Shown here piece after piece: positions 20,918 to 28,636 of a stretch of DNA of 64,000 nucleotides (positions within the stretch are counted from its first letter, which is position 1; each line of letters starts with the position of its first letter). The stretch is from a virus. The position numbers and the translations under genes were made by a program. The DNA lies in IMG/VR virus record IMGVR_UViG_3300027806_000001, positions 62,001-126,000 of that record; one strand, given 5' to 3'. The notes under the pieces were generated by a model that was not told the DNA's origin, did no database searches, and worked only from the letters and a program-made list of their open reading frames with translations.

Positions 20918-22864
20918 GCGGGTGGATTGCGGGGCCCAGACGCCCACGCAGTTCTCCGCGATCCACGTGAACAGCTCGGCCTTGAGGTCGGACTGGCTGC
21001 TCATGAGCCTGCGGAGCTCCTCCCACTGCGCCTGGGCGATCTCGTCGGTGCCGTAGAGGATCGACCCCGAGGCCAGCTCCTCGTCGAGGATCCGGAGCTT
21101 GTCGAAGTCGCCGCGGATGAACGAGACGTCGATGCCCATCTCCCTGAGCCTGGGGCTGATCATGCGCGCGGCCCGGACGGCGTAACCGTCGCGGATGTCC
21201 TCGAGCTTGTACTCCTCGCCCAGGAGCTCCTGGTCGACGCCTTGCTCCTCCAGGACGGACGAGACGATCGCCTGCAGCTGCTCCAGCCGGGTCTGGCCCG
21301 AGGCCGGATCCAGGGGCACGGCCAGCGCCTCGACCAGGGACGCGTGGATCGCCTGATGCACGGCCGGGCCAAGCACCTGGTCGAGCGGCACGGCCTTGCC
21401 CTCCGCCTCCGGCTGCTTGCCCTTGCGGGAGCTCTTGCCGGTGGCCTTGGGGAACGCCGTGACCAGGATGGGATCGGCCATGTCGTTGATCTGCATCAGG
21501 ATCAGCAGGCAGTTCGTCCTGTCGGTCAGGAACTCCCGCTTGTCCAGCTCCTGGCCCTCCACGGGGTCGGGCAGCATGGGCACGTAGTAGTCGACCTTGA
21601 CGCTATTCTTCAAGGATATGTTGTCCGCGGTTACGAACTTGCGGAATGCACGGCCGATCGTCTGCACGGCTAGGGACGAGCTGCCCTCGGGCGACGTGTG
21701 GTGAATGCGGGAGCAGGGGCACCAGTCGGTGCCCTCGCGGCCCAGCATGCACGTGACCACGACGTCGAACTTGGAATCGCCGTCCTCGGGCTTCTTGGGC
21801 TCCTGCAGCAGCAGGGCCTTGTGAGCGTCCTGGGTGGCCCGGGTGACCAGGTCCAGGATCCGGACGCCGGGCCAGGCCGCCCGGATGTCGTCCATGAGGG
21901 CGCGGATCTGGCCGGTCTCGTCCTGGCCCTTGCCGGCCTTGTCCTCGGTGCGCCACTTCTGGCCGATCGACGGAACGATGACCAGGTGCTTCTGGTCCTG
22001 CTCGCTGGCGATCGCCTGGACGACGTCGACCAGCGGGCCCTGCTCGTGCTCGTACTCGAGGAACTGCACCCGGAAGTCCGCGATCTTCAGAGTCTTCCAG
22101 TGGTCGATCCAGTCGCGCCAGTAGGTCGTGAAGCGGCCCTTGATGGAGTCGTCCAGGATCGCCGTCTGGTCGCCGCGGAACGGCGTGGCGGTCGTCAGCT
22201 GCAGCCGGGCCGAGTCCGCGGCCGGACGGCTAAGGACGAAGTTGCAGATCTTGCCCAGCTTGACCGACTCCTCCGTGCCCTCCTTTTCCGTGACGCCGTT
22301 GACGTGGTGCGCCTCGTCGATGCGGATCGTCAGGTTGCGCACCGCCTGGGCGCGCTCCGTGGCGTCCAGCTCCGACCAGAGGCGGGCCAGGGCGGCGTGG
22401 GAGGTGACCGCCGAGACCAGGCCCGAGCCGTCGGACTGGCGGAGGAGCCAGCGCTTCAGGTCGGCCATGATGGTCGGCGAGGAGGTGTTGCAGAAGTCGT
22501 GGCGGATGGCCCAGGTGAGGGTCTCCCACGTGGTGCGGATCTGGACCTCGGCGCCGTCGTCCCACTTGCTGAAGCCGCCGGAGATGTGGCTCTGCGGCAC
22601 GACGATGAGCTGCCGCTGGCGGAACCTCGTGTGCTCGGCCTCGTAGGCCGCGAGGGCGCACTGCAGGGTGGACTTGCCCGCGCCGCAGGGGGCGACGAGG
22701 AAGCTGTGCTCCGCGAGGTGCAGCTTGAGGAAGGCGTCGGGCTGCCAGTCCCGGAGCTCGCGGACGCCGGAGACGGCCTTGGGCTCGAGGACGATGGTGC
22801 TCCAGGTCGGGTTGGTGCCCGAGGTCGAGAGACGTGAGTTGCTGCGTGTCTTGGTCTTGTTCAT
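20915..22864 (-). CDS. Superfamily 2 DNA/RNA helicase (DEAH)
   Basis: 649 aa. Walker A APCGAGKS (58-65), DEAH (183-186), motif III TATPFR (225-230), motif V GREGTDW (375-381) and motif VI QTIGRAFR (401-408) are all present, so the ATPase is intact. The order and spacing fit the type III restriction/UvrB-like SF2 group. The 240 residues after the helicase core are helical and unassigned (KKGKQPEAEG-like linker near 470). Start ATG overlaps the stop of the last repeat protein (ATGA), placing it at the end of an operon with three modular-repeat proteins. Candidate roles are replication/recombination or a DNA-targeting complex. Confidence 0.92.
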   Translation of the reverse strand: MNKTKTRSNSRLSTSGTNPTWSTIVLEPKAVSGVRELRDWQPDAFLKLHLAEHSFLVAPCGAGKSTLQCALAAYEAEHTRFRQRQLIVVPQSHISGGFSKWDDGAEVQIRTTWETLTWAIRHDFCNTSSPTIMADLKRWLLRQSDGSGLVSAVTSHAALARLWSELDATERAQAVRNLTIRIDEAHHVNGVTEKEGTEESVKLGKICNFVLSRPAADSARLQLTTATPFRGDQTAILDDSIKGRFTTYWRDWIDHWKTLKIADFRVQFLEYEHEQGPLVDVVQAIASEQDQKHLVIVPSIGQKWRTEDKAGKGQDETGQIRALMDDIRAAWPGVRILDLVTRATQDAHKALLLQEPKKPEDGDSKFDVVVTCMLGREGTDWCPCSRIHHTSPEGSSSLAVQTIGRAFRKFVTADNISLKNSVKVDYYVPMLPDPVEGQELDKREFLTDRTNCLLILMQINDMADPILVTAFPKATGKSSRKGKQPEAEGKAVPLDQVLGPAVHQAIHASLVEALAVPLDPASGQTRLEQLQAIVSSVLEEQGVDQELLGEEYKLEDIRDGYAVRAARMISPRLREMGIDVSFIRGDFDKLRILDEELASGSILYGTDEIAQAQWEELRRLMSSQSDLKAELFTWIAENCVGVWAPQSTR

Positions 22865-23736
22865 GGTTTCTTCGCTTTCTTGTTGGTTGTGCGTGAGTTT
22901 CTTAGCTGTGTGGAACGAGTGAACCAGTCCGGCCTCAAGGACCGGAGCTCCTGGTCGAACACCGGGTCGTAACTGTCGGACTTGGAGTTGGTGTAATCGC
23001 AGAGAGGATGGCCCAGCGGGTGCTTTTTCGCATTAGGCCTAGACTCCTCCCTCAGGGCCATGGCCTTGAGCTCGGCCTTGTTTAGTGCGGCAGTGTCCAG
23101 GAACCAATCGGGCCTGAGGGCCCGGATCTCCTGATCGAAGGAAGGGTCGTAGTTGTTGGACTTGGGGTTGGTGTAACGGCAGAGCGCTCCGCCCATCGGA
23201 TGCTTTTTCTGATTAGGCCTAGACTCCTCCCTCAGGGCCATGGCCTTGAGCTCGGCCTTGTTTAGTGCGGCAGTGTCCAGGAACCAATCGGGCCTGAGGG
23301 CCCGGATCTCCTGATCAAAAACCTGGTCGTAGCAAGCCCGAGAGGGGTGAGTGTACTCGCAGAGAGGATGGCCCAGTGGGTGCTTTTTCTTGCCGTTTTT
23401 TGAAGGCCTTGGATCGCCCCGCAGAGCCATGGCCTTGAGTTCGGCCTTTTTGCTTGTTGAGTCCTTGTCGCCCCACCACTGTGGTGCAACCGCCCTCAAC
23501 CTGGCCTCGAACTCAGGTTTATAGCTCGAGCTGCTTGGGTTCTTGTAGTTGTGCAGCGCACTCTTCAGCTGCTGCACCTTGAACCCCGTGGCCTCCGCCA
23601 CGGCCTCCCACAGCTTCCTGCTGTTGCCCTCGCCCCACTGCACCTCCGGCAGCTGCTCCGGGGCGATGCCGAGCTTCCCGCAGATGGCCTCGGTGACGGC
23701 CTTAATCTTCTCCCCTGTCAGGTGCCTGAGGTGCAT
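22861..23736 (-). CDS. Modular-repeat protein C (three repeats), 291 aa
   Basis: An N-terminal domain (1-~95) with ICGKLGIAPEQLPEVQWGEG and SALHNYKNPSSSSYKPEF, then three ~57-residue repeats with consensus KAELKAMALRxExRP-xx-KHPLGxxLCxYT-x4-YDPxFDQEIRALRPDWF. Two of the repeats are almost identical, including LDTAALNKAELKAMALRE twice, which shows recent duplication. Basic tail. RBS AAGGAGCAGGC is coded by the end of the preceding gene. Likely a DNA- or protein-recognition solenoid; family not recognised. Confidence 0.8.
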   Translation of the reverse strand: MHLRHLTGEKIKAVTEAICGKLGIAPEQLPEVQWGEGNSRKLWEAVAEATGFKVQQLKSALHNYKNPSSSSYKPEFEARLRAVAPQWWGDKDSTSKKAELKAMALRGDPRPSKNGKKKHPLGHPLCEYTHPSRACYDQVFDQEIRALRPDWFLDTAALNKAELKAMALREESRPNQKKHPMGGALCRYTNPKSNNYDPSFDQEIRALRPDWFLDTAALNKAELKAMALREESRPNAKKHPLGHPLCDYTNSKSDSYDPVFDQELRSLRPDWFTRSTQLRNSRTTNKKAKKP

Positions 23737-24440
23737 GCCTGCTCCTTCTTCTTCTTGGCGCGTGTTTTCCTGCGCTTGTCGGATCGTGTGAACCAGTCCG
23801 GCCTTAGGGCCCGGATCTCCTGGTAGAACACGGGGTCGTAGGACTTGGAACTGGGGTCGGTGTAGTTGCTGAGCACCCTGCCCAGGGGGTGCTTGTTCTT
23901 GCCTTTGGACACTGGCCTCGGCTCTCCCCTCAGGGCCATGGCCAGGAGCTCGGCCTTCTTAATGTCGGCTTTCTCAGATTGCGAGACAAACCAGTCCGGC
24001 CTCAAGGCCCGGATTTCCTGGTCGAACACCGGGTCGTAGGACCTGGACGAGCGGATGGTGTAGAGGACGAGCGCGTGCCCCAACGGGTGCTTGTCTCCAG
24101 CAGGCCTCGGCTCTCCCCGCAGGGCCATGGCCAGGAGCTCGGCCTTCTTGCCCTCCGGGTCGGCACTGCTCCACCACTGCGGCGCAACCACCTTCCACCT
24201 GGCGGCGAGCGCAGGCCTATAGGAGCAGTGGCTAGGGGTCTTGTAGCTACTCAACGCAGTGCTCAGCTGCTTTTCCGGGAATCCCACGACCTCATGGGCG
24301 ACGCTCCAGACGACCTTGGACCTGTCACGGTTCCAGTCGACCTTCCCTCCCTGGAGATCCTCCACGGTCACCCCCAGCCTGGAGCACATGAGCTCCAGCA
24401 TCCGGCTCTTTATTCCCTCCGTCAGACTGTTCCTAGGCAT
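23718..24440 (-). CDS. Modular-repeat protein B (two repeats), 240 aa
   Basis: Same N-terminal domain (SLTEGIKSRMLELMCSRLGV, KVDWNRDRSKVVWSVAHEVV) and two ~60-residue repeats (KKAELLAMALRGEPRP ... FDQEIRALRPDWF). One repeat has FYQEIRAL in place of FDQEIRAL. Start MPRNSLTEG, with AAGAAGGAGCAGGC upstream. Ends KKKKEQACTSGT, running 19 nt into the next gene, so its last residues are set by that gene's ribosome-binding site and start. Confidence 0.8.
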   Translation of the reverse strand: MPRNSLTEGIKSRMLELMCSRLGVTVEDLQGGKVDWNRDRSKVVWSVAHEVVGFPEKQLSTALSSYKTPSHCSYRPALAARWKVVAPQWWSSADPEGKKAELLAMALRGEPRPAGDKHPLGHALVLYTIRSSRSYDPVFDQEIRALRPDWFVSQSEKADIKKAELLAMALRGEPRPVSKGKNKHPLGRVLSNYTDPSSKSYDPVFYQEIRALRPDWFTRSDKRRKTRAKKKKEQACTSGT

Positions 24441-25504
24441 GCCTGCTCCTTCTTCTTGGCTGCGCGCGAGTTTTTGAGCTTGTCGGATCGCGTGAACCAC
24501 TGCGGGGCCAGGGCCCGGATCTCCTGATCGAACACAGGGTCGTAGCACTTGGAACCGGAGTTGGTGTAGTTGTAAAGCGCCCTGCCCAGCGGATGCTTGC
24601 CTGCAACAGGCTTGGGCTCACCCCGCAGGGCCATGGCCAGGAGTTCGGCCTTGTTCAGGTTAGCTTTCTCAGATTGCGAGACAAACCAGTCCGGCCTGAG
24701 GGCCCGGATCTCCTGGTCGAACACGGGGTCGTAAGAATCGGACGAGGGGTTGGTGTAGTCGCAGAGCACCGCACCCAGCGGGTGCTTGCCTGCAACAGGC
24801 TTGGGCTCACCCCGCAGGGCCATGGCCTTGATCTCAGCCTTCTTCAGGTCGGCTTTGTCAGATTTTGAGACAAACCAGCTTGGAGCCAGGGCCCGGATCT
24901 CCTGGTCGAACACGGGGTCGTAAGAATCGGACGAGGGGTTGGTGTAGTTCTTGAGCACCGCACCCAGCGGGTGCTTGCCTGCAACAGGCTTGGGCTCACC
25001 CCGCAGGGCCATGGCCTTGAGTTCAAGCTTGTTCTGAGCCGCGGTATCGACGAACCAGTCCGGTCTGGCGGCGCGAATCTCTTTGTCGAACACCGGGTCG
25101 TAGGAGTTGGACGAGAGGTTGGTGTACATGCAGAGCACCGCACCCAGCGGGTGCTTCTTATTTGGCCTCGGCTCGCCCCTCAGGGCCATGGCCAGGAGCT
25201 CGGCCTTCCTACCCTCCGGGTCGGCCGTGCTAAACCACTGCGGCGCAACCACCCTCAACCTGGCCTCGAACTTAGGTCGATATGTGTCCCTGTTGCTCGG
25301 ATTCTTGTAGTTGTGCAGCGCATTCTTCAGCTGCCCCTCCGAGAATCCCACCACCTCATGGGCCACGCTCCACACGGCCTTGGACTTGTCCCGGTTCCAG
25401 TCGACCTTCCCTCCGCGGAGATCCTCCACGGTCACTCCCAGCCTGGAGCACATGAGCTCCAGCATCCGCTGCTTCATGCCCTCCGTCAGGTTGTTCCTGT
25501 TCAT
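24422..25504 (-). CDS. Modular-repeat protein A (four repeats), 360 aa
   Basis: N-terminal domain (MNRNNLTEGMKQRMLELMCS...SVAHEVVGFSEGQLKNALHN) that ends in a half-repeat (YRPKFEARLRVVAPQWF), then four full repeats, e.g. KLELKAMALRGEPKPVAGKH and PLGAVLCDYTNPSSDSYDPV. Repeats 2, 3 and 4 are nearly identical (EPKPVAGKHPLG), and variable positions cluster at the LC(D/M)YT and SSxSYD sites. With B and C this gives 4, 2 and 3 units in consecutive genes, a copy-number pattern typical of modular recognition arrays. Function inferred, not shown. Confidence 0.8.
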   Translation of the reverse strand: MNRNNLTEGMKQRMLELMCSRLGVTVEDLRGGKVDWNRDKSKAVWSVAHEVVGFSEGQLKNALHNYKNPSNRDTYRPKFEARLRVVAPQWFSTADPEGRKAELLAMALRGEPRPNKKHPLGAVLCMYTNLSSNSYDPVFDKEIRAARPDWFVDTAAQNKLELKAMALRGEPKPVAGKHPLGAVLKNYTNPSSDSYDPVFDQEIRALAPSWFVSKSDKADLKKAEIKAMALRGEPKPVAGKHPLGAVLCDYTNPSSDSYDPVFDQEIRALRPDWFVSQSEKANLNKAELLAMALRGEPKPVAGKHPLGRALYNYTNSGSKCYDPVFDQEIRALAPQWFTRSDKLKNSRAAKKKEQACLGTV

Positions 25505-26120
25505 TCTTCTTTCCTTTCTTCAGAATGTACGTCGTCATGGTCAGCTTGGACCCTGAGTTCAGATAGGTAAAACACTCGATCGCGCCCCGGAGGCCCCACT
25601 GAGAGCACTCCCGTTCCGAAAGGTGCGAGTCGATGCGGTTCAGCATGTCCAGGGTCTTCCTGCTGCGCGGGTCCCTGGTGATGGCGTTCACGAACACCGG
25701 CACCCCGTCGGGCACCCTCGTCATCGTCGCCCGGACCAGCCGGGCCAGCTCTGGGCTGCCCGAGTGGCACATCGTGTCCAGGTTGACCACCGCCGGCCTG
25801 AACTCCCCGGCCAGCACCGCGGCGTTCAGCACGTCCTCCCAGTCGCCCTCGTGCCAGTGCGCCGAGGGATGGACCCGGAGGTTGGCCCGGACGACCTTGG
25901 CGTTCCGGTCGACCCCGTGGAACTGCTCCGGCTTCAGGAAGCCTGCCCTCGAGAGCTGCCCGAGCTCGGACCTGGGCGACGCGTCCTGGACGCTGCACAG
26001 GGTCCAGTACTGCAGGTCCCGGGGAACCGAGGGTCCGCCCAGGATCCGCCTCGCCCGCTGCACCAGCTCCACCCGGGACAGGACCTTCTGGTCCGCCGAC
26101 TTGCCGCCGAACTCCGTCAT
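25356..26120 (-). CDS. Possible Rossmann-type methyltransferase-like protein, up to 254 aa
   Basis: Start ATG with GGAGGAACATC upstream. Features: a helical head (LVQRARRILGG), HGVDRNAKVVRANL, VVNLDTMCHSGSPELARLV, VPVFVNAITRDPRSRKTLD and a final strand TMTTYILKKGK. The Asp-rich strand after a helix and the DTMC motif suggest a class I SAM-dependent methyltransferase fold, but the glycine-rich SAM motif is not clear. The last ~50 residues lie in the shadow frame of the following gene, so the real C-terminus may be read-through of low value. First gene of the helicase operon. Confidence 0.55.
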   Translation of the reverse strand: MTEFGGKSADQKVLSRVELVQRARRILGGPSVPRDLQYWTLCSVQDASPRSELGQLSRAGFLKPEQFHGVDRNAKVVRANLRVHPSAHWHEGDWEDVLNAAVLAGEFRPAVVNLDTMCHSGSPELARLVRATMTRVPDGVPVFVNAITRDPRSRKTLDMLNRIDSHLSERECSQWGLRGAIECFTYLNSGSKLTMTTYILKKGKKNEQEQPDGGHEAADAGAHVLQAGSDRGGSPRREGRLEPGQVQGRVERGP

Positions 26121-26136
26121 GATGTTCCTCCTGGAA

Positions 26137-26164
26137 CGCCCGTGGTAGGACTCGAACCTGCAAC
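26137..26164 (-). tRNA. Orphan tRNA 3-prime fragment (T-arm and acceptor strand)
   Basis: The minus strand reads GTTGCAGGTTCGAGTCCTAC then CACGGGCG, a T-arm (one mismatch) and a 3-prime acceptor strand. No matching 5-prime half (GCCCGTG) is found nearby. It is likely a tRNA remnant left upstream of the helicase operon. Confidence 0.5.
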
Positions 26165-26213
26165 TTGAGGTATACTAGGTGTGACTCTAAACCTTTAAGT
26201 ATCGGATCTATAC

Positions 26214-26747
26214 ATGCGCCTGTGCCAAAAGTGCAACTCCTGCATACCGAGCCGAGCTCTCGTGAACGGAGTGGTGAAGGGCCTGAACACCAGGAAGTTC
26301 TGCTTATCCTGCTCTCCTTTTGGCGGCCGCAACAATCGCAATCTTTGCATTCCGAAAGACAAAAACGGGCTGCCCGAGAAGAAGACATGCGCCATGTGCG
26401 GCTTCGTCAAGCCCAGTTCTAATTTCTATAAAAGACGAAACAGGTCAACTCTCCTGTCTTACTGCAAAAGTTGCGTGGCGGCGCAGTCCAAGAGCCGCTC
26501 AGTCAAGCTAAAAGCCGATTGTGTCAAACACAAAGGCGGAAAATGCTCTCTGTGCGGATACTCCAAGTGCCTTGCTGCCTTGGAGTTTCATCACATAGAT
26601 CGGAGTAAAAAGCAATTTGGCGTAGGTGGAAAAAGGTCCACGACTTTCGAGAACCTCAAGGAGGAACTGGAAAAGTGCGTTTTGCTGTGCGCCAACTGCC
26701 ACAGGGAGGTGGAATACGGAACTTCTGCAATTCCGGACTCCGTCTAA
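26214..26747 (+). CDS. HNH endonuclease, free-standing homing type
   Basis: 177 aa on the plus strand, opposite to almost everything. N-terminal zinc fingers (CQKCNSC, CLSC, CAMCG, CKSC), then a C-terminal HNH with CSLCGY, LEFHHIDRSKK, a conserved Asn/Leu run and LLCANCHREVEY. The base composition is visibly lower in GC than its neighbours, so it has probably been transferred. It ends one base before the 3-prime end of the tRNA-Arg gene on the other strand, a position typical of homing endonucleases beside tRNAs. No Shine-Dalgarno is obvious at ATG. Confidence 0.85.
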   Translation: MRLCQKCNSCIPSRALVNGVVKGLNTRKFCLSCSPFGGRNNRNLCIPKDKNGLPEKKTCAMCGFVKPSSNFYKRRNRSTLLSYCKSCVAAQSKSRSVKLKADCVKHKGGKCSLCGYSKCLAALEFHHIDRSKKQFGVGGKRSTTFENLKEELEKCVLLCANCHREVEYGTSAIPDSV

Positions 26748-26748
26748 G

Positions 26749-26822
26749 CGTCCGCACCAGGACTTGAACCTGGAACCGCCTCGTTAGGACCGAGATGCGC
26801 TATCCAATTGCGCCATGCGGAC
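26749..26822 (-). tRNA. tRNA-Arg (anticodon CCT)
   Basis: Complete cloverleaf: acceptor GTCCGCA/TGCGGAC fully paired, D-arm GCGC/GCGC, anticodon loop GTCCTAA (anticodon CCT, T33 present), T-arm CCAGG-TTCAAGT-CCTGG, discriminator G. CCA is not encoded. It would read AGG, rare in many high-GC hosts. Confidence 0.92.
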
Positions 26823-26835
26823 AACAAGCTTTCAT

Positions 26836-26859
26836 TCTATCCAGCTGAGCTAAGAGGGC
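26836..26859 (-). tRNA. Orphan tRNA 5-prime fragment
   Basis: GCCCTCTTAGCTCAGCTGGA then TAGA gives a 5-prime acceptor strand and most of a D-arm, after which tRNA similarity stops. No partner AGAGGGC strand occurs near. It lies just upstream of tRNA-Arg in the same orientation. Confidence 0.55.
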
Positions 26860-26866
26860 AAAACCC

Positions 26867-26891
26867 CTGGCGGCCCGGATGAAGCCGCCAG
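26867..26891 (-). terminator. 8-bp GC hairpin before the tRNA region
   Basis: CTGGCGGC and GCCGCCAG enclose nine bases; on the minus strand GGGGTTTTG follows. It sits between the promoter at 26952-26979 and the tRNA, so it may be an attenuator or a processing signal rather than a full terminator. Confidence 0.5.
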
Positions 26892-26951
26892 AGGCAGAAA
26901 AGAAAAGCGCGCCCGCATGCAACCTTGACGGCTACGCGCGGTGCGCACTTT

Positions 26952-26979
26952 ATTCTAACCTGCGAGGTGGGGTTGTTTA
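26952..26979 (-). promoter_or_regulatory. Phage promoter TAAACA-N16-TAGAAT
   Basis: -35 at 26974-26979, -10 TAGAAT at 26952-26957, spacer 16. The TAA is the stop of the gene at 26977-27687. Its downstream product is the tRNA-Arg region and perhaps the helicase operon. Confidence 0.78.
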
Positions 26980-27687
26980 GCCCTTCTTCTTGTTCTTCTT
27001 TTTGCCCTTGGACTGCGCCCTGGCCAGCTCGGCCGCCTGCACCTTGTCATAGGCGCGGGTTCCGTAGTAGCCCAGCGGAAGTCCGGCGGCGATCAACCCT
27101 CCGGCGATGTCTCCGCCCACGGCGGCAAAGGGCTTGAAGCCGTATTCGCTGGCCTCCTCGGGATCGATCCGACCCTTCATGGCCTCGATGGCCTTGGCCC
27201 GGCCGAGGTCGTGGGATCCGCCCAAAAAGAACAAAGACGAACTGGGCTCGAAGGCCTGCGGCTTCTTGGATCGAGCCTTGTCGAACTTCGCGGCGATGTC
27301 GTGCATCTTGTTGCGACGGATGGCCGACGCGATGAGATGGCCCAGGAACGCGCCGGCGACGCCTCCCCCGATCGCTCCCAGGCCCTGGACGTCGGGATCG
27401 CCGCTTGCCAGGTTGCCTATGCCATAGCCGGCCCCTGCGCCGAGGGCTATTCCCGGCAAGGTCATCAGGGCTCCGCTGGTCAGCGGGTTCTTGACGAAGA
27501 AGCCTGGATCCTCGCCGATGGCCTCGGCCATGGCGGTGGCCCGGCCTGGCCTGGACTCGAAGGCCGTGTTCCAGCCGGCAGGCCCCCAGTAGTCGCTGAA
27601 CAGACCTCCGCCCGAATCCATGTCGAGCAGTTCCTTGGCCTTGAGGGCCTGCTTGTAGCCAGGGAGATGGTGGAAGTAGTATGACAT
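26977..27687 (-). CDS. Virion-like glycine-zipper membrane protein, 236 aa
   Basis: Starts MSYYFHHLPGYKQ, one of five proteins here with a Y-Y-x-H-H/P head. Glycine/alanine-rich segments around residues 72-115 (LPGIALGAGAGYGIGNLA, AIGGGVAGAFLGHLIASA) and 185-205 (VGGDIAGGLIAAGLPLG) look membrane-active. Basic tail KGKKKNKKKG. Position directly behind the RNA polymerase suggests an internal head or ejection protein, as inference. Confidence 0.75.
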   Translation of the reverse strand: MSYYFHHLPGYKQALKAKELLDMDSGGGLFSDYWGPAGWNTAFESRPGRATAMAEAIGEDPGFFVKNPLTSGALMTLPGIALGAGAGYGIGNLASGDPDVQGLGAIGGGVAGAFLGHLIASAIRRNKMHDIAAKFDKARSKKPQAFEPSSSLFFLGGSHDLGRAKAIEAMKGRIDPEEASEYGFKPFAAVGGDIAGGLIAAGLPLGYYGTRAYDKVQAAELARAQSKGKKKNKKKG

Positions 27688-27690
27688 GGT

Positions 27691-28182
27691 TTAGCCCTTG
27701 ACCTGAGCCTTGCTCTTCTGCTTCTTCTTACCTATCGAGTCGATGAGCTTGTCCGCGAGGAGGTAGCCGCCGAGGCCGCCTGCGCCTGCACCGAGGAGAC
27801 CTCCTCCGCCCAGCCCAAGGAGGGCGGAGCCGCCGGCGCCTGCCGCTTCGTCCATGTTGTGCCTCATCATGGCATCGGCTTCTTCGGCGGACCGAGCCTG
27901 CGTGGGGTCGACGCCGTCGAATCCATGGGCCTTGACTCCGGTGTACGCGCCAAGGCTTGCGCCCGTCAGGCCGCCCAGGATCATGCCCAGGTCCGCGCCC
28001 ATGCCCTTGCCTGCGCCGCGGAGGATCTCCCTGAAGATCGGCTCGTCGTCGTCCGCCGCGGCTCCGTGGATGAGCGCGCTGACGGTGGTGCCGATGAGGG
28101 CCTGCTTGCTGCGGGTCTGCTCGCCGTAGAGGCGCTCGAGGTTGGCTGCGATCTTGATCATGGGTGTTCCGGGATAGGTCAC
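27691..28182 (-). CDS. Virion-like glycine-rich protein, 163 aa
   Basis: GTG start in a GTGA overlap (MTYPGTPMIK...), or ATG at MIKIAANLE seven codons in. Contains ILGGLTGASLGAYTG and a striking LLGLGGGGLLGAGAGGLGGY stretch near residue 122-142, then a basic tail (KKKQKSKAQVKG). Glycine zippers of this kind insert in membranes. Inferred virion or ejection role. Confidence 0.72.
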   Translation of the reverse strand: MTYPGTPMIKIAANLERLYGEQTRSKQALIGTTVSALIHGAAADDDEPIFREILRGAGKGMGADLGMILGGLTGASLGAYTGVKAHGFDGVDPTQARSAEEADAMMRHNMDEAAGAGGSALLGLGGGGLLGAGAGGLGGYLLADKLIDSIGKKKQKSKAQVKG

Positions 28183-28628
28183 CGCTGGAGCGGCATGTTT
28201 TGAATTCCTCGGGCATCGGCGAGCGACTGAGCGCCCGGCCGGAGGTTGGCTCCAAGGAGCTCAGCCTCGACCAGGCCCCTAGCCGCCTGATTCATCTCGG
28301 GAGTGTTGGGGTTGCGAGGATCATTCATGAGGGTGTCCACCAGGCCGAGCAGCGCCTGGCGCTTCCTGTCGGCTCCGGTCATCTGGCCGTAGGCTGCGCC
28401 GAGGCCGGCGCCCGCCAGGCCTCCGATGCCTCCGCCGACCATGGCGTCGTTGAGCCTGTAGTCGGTTCCGACGATGCCGGTCGCCTGTCGTCCCAGAGGA
28501 AGCAGCGCTGAATTCATGGAGTTGATTTCGTTTGCGGCAGCCTGATTAGCGGCCCGCCCGGCCTGGGCGATCTGATCCTGGATGCCTGCGCGCTTGGTGC
28601 GGGGAAGGGGGTGGGAGTAGTAGGCCAT
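28179..28628 (-). CDS. Virion-like protein with YYSHP head, 149 aa
   Basis: MAYYSHPLPRTKRAGIQDQI, then an Ala-rich helix (AGRAANQAAANEINSMNS), a glycine-rich middle (MVGGGIGGLAGAGLGAAYG) and a helical tail. RBS GAGGACACC precedes ATG; a TATAAT -10 box lies 34-39 nt upstream. Shares its N-terminal motif with four neighbours. Confidence 0.75.
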   Translation of the reverse strand: MAYYSHPLPRTKRAGIQDQIAQAGRAANQAAANEINSMNSALLPLGRQATGIVGTDYRLNDAMVGGGIGGLAGAGLGAAYGQMTGADRKRQALLGLVDTLMNDPRNPNTPEMNQAARGLVEAELLGANLRPGAQSLADARGIQNMPLQR

Positions 28629-28636
28629 GGGTGTCC

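Noticed and set aside
26214-26747. Second intron-encoded HNH gene in a tRNA
   Set aside because: It lies on the opposite strand to the tRNA, does not interrupt tRNA-Arg (which is complete), and the flanking tRNA fragments do not pair.
26867-26891. Strong terminator in front of tRNA-Arg
   Set aside because: Only an 8-bp stem and a TTTT tract interrupted by G, and it would block the promoter that seems to serve the tRNA; recorded only as a weak hairpin.
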